Below the pieces are notes generated by a model, which was not told the DNA's origin, did not search any database, and saw nothing but the letters and a program-made list of their open reading frames with translations. Both the position numbers and the translations under genes were made by a program. From Dokdonia sp. 4H-3-7-5 (GTDB lineage Bacteria > Bacteroidota > Bacteroidia > Flavobacteriales > Flavobacteriaceae): a stretch of DNA of 64,000 bases. The stretch is from contig NC_015496.1 of the NCBI RefSeq assembly GCF_000212355.1, positions 1,178,001 to 1,242,000 on the forward strand, read 5' to 3'. The stretch's first letter is position 1. Every line of letters starts with the position of its first letter. Below, piece by piece: positions 62,205 through 64,000 of this stretch.

Positions 62205-62840
62205 ATGAAAAAAATAATTTTCTCATTAACAATTTGCCTTTTTATAGCTGCAGTTTCTTATGCTCAAAATGATATAAGTTATGGTATAAAAGGTGGACTC
62301 AATTACGCTAATCTCGTTTATGAATTTGAAGATTCAAACAATGATTTTTTAGATTTTAATGCCAAGGTTGGCTTTTATGCAGGTGGTTTTATAAACATTA
62401 GCCTCAGTGATAAGTTCTCGCTACAACCAGAATTACTTTATAGTAGTCAAGGAGCTAAACTAGACATAGATTATAGTCAGGTTCTAGTATTTGATCAAAA
62501 CGACCCTACATTTTTTGCGAATGAAGAAGATGTAAATGTAAAACAGAGTAAGCTTCTGCTGCCTATACTATTACAATATAAGATTGGTAGTGACTTTAGC
62601 TTATTTCTTGGTCCGCAAATTACCTACACACTAAATTTCGAAACGGAAGTGAAGAATGGTGATGAACTAGTAGTTTCTAGATTTCAAGATGATGATAAAA
62701 TTGGAGTTGATGCAAGCGCAAGAATAGGCTATAAAGCTTCAGAGAATATGATGATTGAATTGGGCTACTTTAGAGGCCTTACCAATCAAAATTCTGTGAA
62801 GGCTTCAGTGTTTCAACTGGGGCTTGCTTACAAACTTTAG
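62205..62840 (+). CDS. Outer-membrane beta-barrel protein (PorT-like family)
   Basis: 211 residues with a signal peptide (MKKIIFSLTICLFIAAVSYAQ). Alternating hydrophobic/polar beta strands follow: ISYGIKGGLNYANLVY, VGFYAGGFINISLSDKFSLQPELLY, KLLLPILLQYKIGSDFSLFLGPQITYTL and FQLGLAYKL at the C-terminus. The pattern is that of small 8-stranded barrels annotated as porin family/PorT-like. Function unknown. Ends at a perfect 19-bp terminator. Confidence 0.9.
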   Translation: MKKIIFSLTICLFIAAVSYAQNDISYGIKGGLNYANLVYEFEDSNNDFLDFNAKVGFYAGGFINISLSDKFSLQPELLYSSQGAKLDIDYSQVLVFDQNDPTFFANEEDVNVKQSKLLLPILLQYKIGSDFSLFLGPQITYTLNFETEVKNGDELVVSRFQDDDKIGVDASARIGYKASENMMIELGYFRGLTNQNSVKASVFQLGLAYKL

Positions 62841-62855
62841 TCATTAATAAATTTC

Positions 62856-62897
62856 AAAGAAGTGCCTCAAGATGTTATCATCTTGAGGCACTTCTTT
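62856..62897 (+). terminator. Strong terminator after the barrel gene
   Basis: Perfect 19-bp stem (62856-62874 and 62879-62897; core AAGTGCCTCAAGATG) with loop TTAT. Confidence 0.92.
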
Positions 62898-62946
62898 ATT
62901 GCCTAAAAATCTCGTAAATTCGCGCACAACATTTAAAGACTACAAA

Positions 62947-64000
62947 ATGAGCGCTAAGTTCACTGAATATAAAGGATTAGACCTTCCTAACATCGCTAGC
63001 GAGGTACTTGCCTACTGGAAAGAAAATGACGTTTTTGAGAAGTCGGTTACTTCTCGAGAAGGAGCAAAACCGTATGTGTTTTTTGAAGGACCACCTTCGG
63101 CAAACGGACTACCGGGTGTACACCACGTACTAGCGCGTGCGATTAAAGATATTTTTCCTCGTTACAAAACGATGAAAGGCTTTCAGGTAAAGCGTAAAGC
63201 GGGATGGGACACACACGGACTTCCTGTAGAACTTGGTGTTGAAAAAGAACTTGGTATTACCAAAGAAGATATCGGCACAAAAATCACTGTAGAAGAGTAT
63301 AATGAAGCTTGTAAAAAAGCCGTGATGCGCTACACAGATATCTGGAACGACCTTACAGAAAAAATGGGCTACTGGGTAGATATGGAAGATCCATACATCA
63401 CCTACAAGGCTAAGTATATGGAAACCGTATGGTGGCTACTTAAGCAAATCTATAACAAAGATTTACTATACAAAGGGTACACCATCCAGCCGTATTCTCC
63501 TAAGGCGGGAACGGGATTAAGCTCTCACGAACTTAACCAGCCTGGCTGTTACCGCGATGTGACAGATACTACGGTGGTGGCACAATTTAAAATCACAGAT
63601 CAAGGTGAAAACCCACTTGCAAAAGAACTTGCAGACGGGAATACTTACTTTATCGCCTGGACGACGACTCCTTGGACACTACCTTCAAACACGGCACTTA
63701 CCGTAGGGAAAAAGATAGATTATGTTCTCGTTGAGACATTTAACCAGTACACATTTGAGCCAGTAAAAGTTATCCTTGCTAAGAATTTAATCTCTAAGCA
63801 GTTTGATAAGAAATTTGTTTCCGCTTCCGCGAAAGAAGAGCTGGACGCATATACTGCTGGAGATAAAAAAATACCATACTACGTAGCTAGAGAATTTAAA
63901 GGAGCAGACCTTCTTGAACTTCGCTACGAGCAACTATTTGACTTTGTACAACCTAATGATAATCCTCAAGATGCCTTCCGTGTAATAGCTGGAGACTTTG
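62947..64000 (+). CDS. ileS: Isoleucyl-tRNA synthetase, N-terminal part (cut by window edge)
   Basis: 351 residues are visible and the frame is open to the window end. The N-terminus is of the longer eukaryote-like (type 2) form: FFEGPPSANGLPGVHHVLARAIKD, where the usual HIGH reads GVHH, followed by WDTHGLPVELGVEKELGI. The editing domain begins with AWTTTPWTLPSNTALTVG. Type 2 enzymes are often less sensitive to mupirocin, a general point not tested here. A TAAATTCG -7-like box lies at 62915-62922. A palindrome variant encodes SASAKEE near residue 293. Confidence 0.95.
   Translation, partial: MSAKFTEYKGLDLPNIASEVLAYWKENDVFEKSVTSREGAKPYVFFEGPPSANGLPGVHHVLARAIKDIFPRYKTMKGFQVKRKAGWDTHGLPVELGVEKELGITKEDIGTKITVEEYNEACKKAVMRYTDIWNDLTEKMGYWVDMEDPYITYKAKYMETVWWLLKQIYNKDLLYKGYTIQPYSPKAGTGLSSHELNQPGCYRDVTDTTVVAQFKITDQGENPLAKELADGNTYFIAWTTTPWTLPSNTALTVGKKIDYVLVETFNQYTFEPVKVILAKNLISKQFDKKFVSASAKEELDAYTAGDKKIPYYVAREFKGADLLELRYEQLFDFVQPNDNPQDAFRVIAGDF
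63822..63835. repeat. Degenerate palindrome variant (in ileS)
   Basis: CGCTTCCGCGAAAG, one change in the core (T to C), read as Ser-Ala-Lys. Confidence 0.55.

Noticed and set aside
1-64000. The palindrome as a ParB parS site (TGTTTCACGTGAAACA-like)
   Set aside because: The shape is similar, but the centre is CGCG instead of ACGT and the density is far too high for parS, which occurs a few times near the origin.
1-64000. The palindrome as a standard terminator
   Set aside because: Most copies have no T-run, many lie inside genes, and real terminators with different stems stand right beside several of them (36881, 45214, 54492).
1-64000. CRISPR array, tRNA or rRNA genes, prophage or insertion sequences
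   Set aside because: No regularly spaced repeats, no cloverleaf-like TTCRA blocks and no transposase, integrase or structural phage proteins were found.

Overview
The window reads as chromosomal DNA of a marine-type member of Flavobacteriaceae (Bacteroidota), probably close to Dokdonia/Krokinobacter. The genus is a guess from protein flavour. The family placement rests on a GldH gliding lipoprotein, a type IX secretion (T9SS) C-terminal sorting tail on a large M36 protease, Bacteroidetes-type promoters (TTTG-N19-TAnnTTTG), a low-GC genome with little Shine-Dalgarno signal, and a type-2 isoleucyl-tRNA synthetase. I saw no tRNA, rRNA, CRISPR, prophage or insertion sequence.

Layout. 1-13.4 kb: the 5' part of an S9 peptidase, a giant secreted VWA/carboxypeptidase-regulatory/TonB-plug-like protein, a Tat-exported Gfo/Idh/MocA oxidoreductase, a crotonase, an NtrY-like histidine kinase coupled to HemJ, and a secreted BNR beta-propeller protein. 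13.6-29.3 kb: a MATE exporter followed by a haem region. It holds hemH, an AraC regulator, hemA-hemC-hemD-hemE, a DUF6973-like gene, a TrkH potassium transporter, an EI24/CysZ-like membrane protein, hemF, an odd SF2 helicase with membrane segments, and hemB. With hemJ upstream, every step of the C5 haem pathway except hemL (glutamate-1-semialdehyde aminomutase) lies in this window. 29.3-36.8 kb: DUF3291, HAD phosphatase, CNNM/CBS protein, TPR hybrid histidine kinase, Ogt-type methyltransferase, serine hydrolase, DEDD exonuclease and a small GldL-like membrane protein. 36.9-51 kb: T9SS M36 metalloprotease, a fused double-ATPase Dpp/Opp-type ABC protein, an 820-bp gap, 3-oxoacid CoA-transferase, and a RicT/PSP1-gldH-PBP1A operon followed by trhO. 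51-64 kb: recA, an ECF sigma factor overlapping a gene for an anti-sigma-like/outer-membrane-barrel fusion, plsC, trpS, a 33-residue membrane protein, queD, an LpxH-like gene, an osmC-SPOR-recJ operon, an AhpD-like gene, an outer-membrane barrel and the start of ileS.

The strongest unexplained signal is a highly iterated perfect palindrome, CGCTTTCGCGAAAGCG (core TTTCGCGAAA). I count 24 core copies plus 3 degenerate ones, roughly one per 2.7 kb. Fourteen lie in the small intergenic fraction. Ten lie inside genes, read in all three codon phases (AFAKA, LSRK, RFRES), so the DNA and not the peptide is what is conserved. It resembles cyanobacterial HIP1 in style but has a different sequence. It is the best candidate here for an undescribed system such as a nucleoid-protein site, methylation-linked motif or uptake sequence.

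Other points worth attention are a canonical trhO promoter whose -33 box lies in the arm of a terminator-like hairpin, a recA promoter with two 10-bp direct repeats 19 bp apart and a structured leader, several nearly leaderless promoters, hemA without an ATG start, and two modular membrane or secreted fusion proteins.
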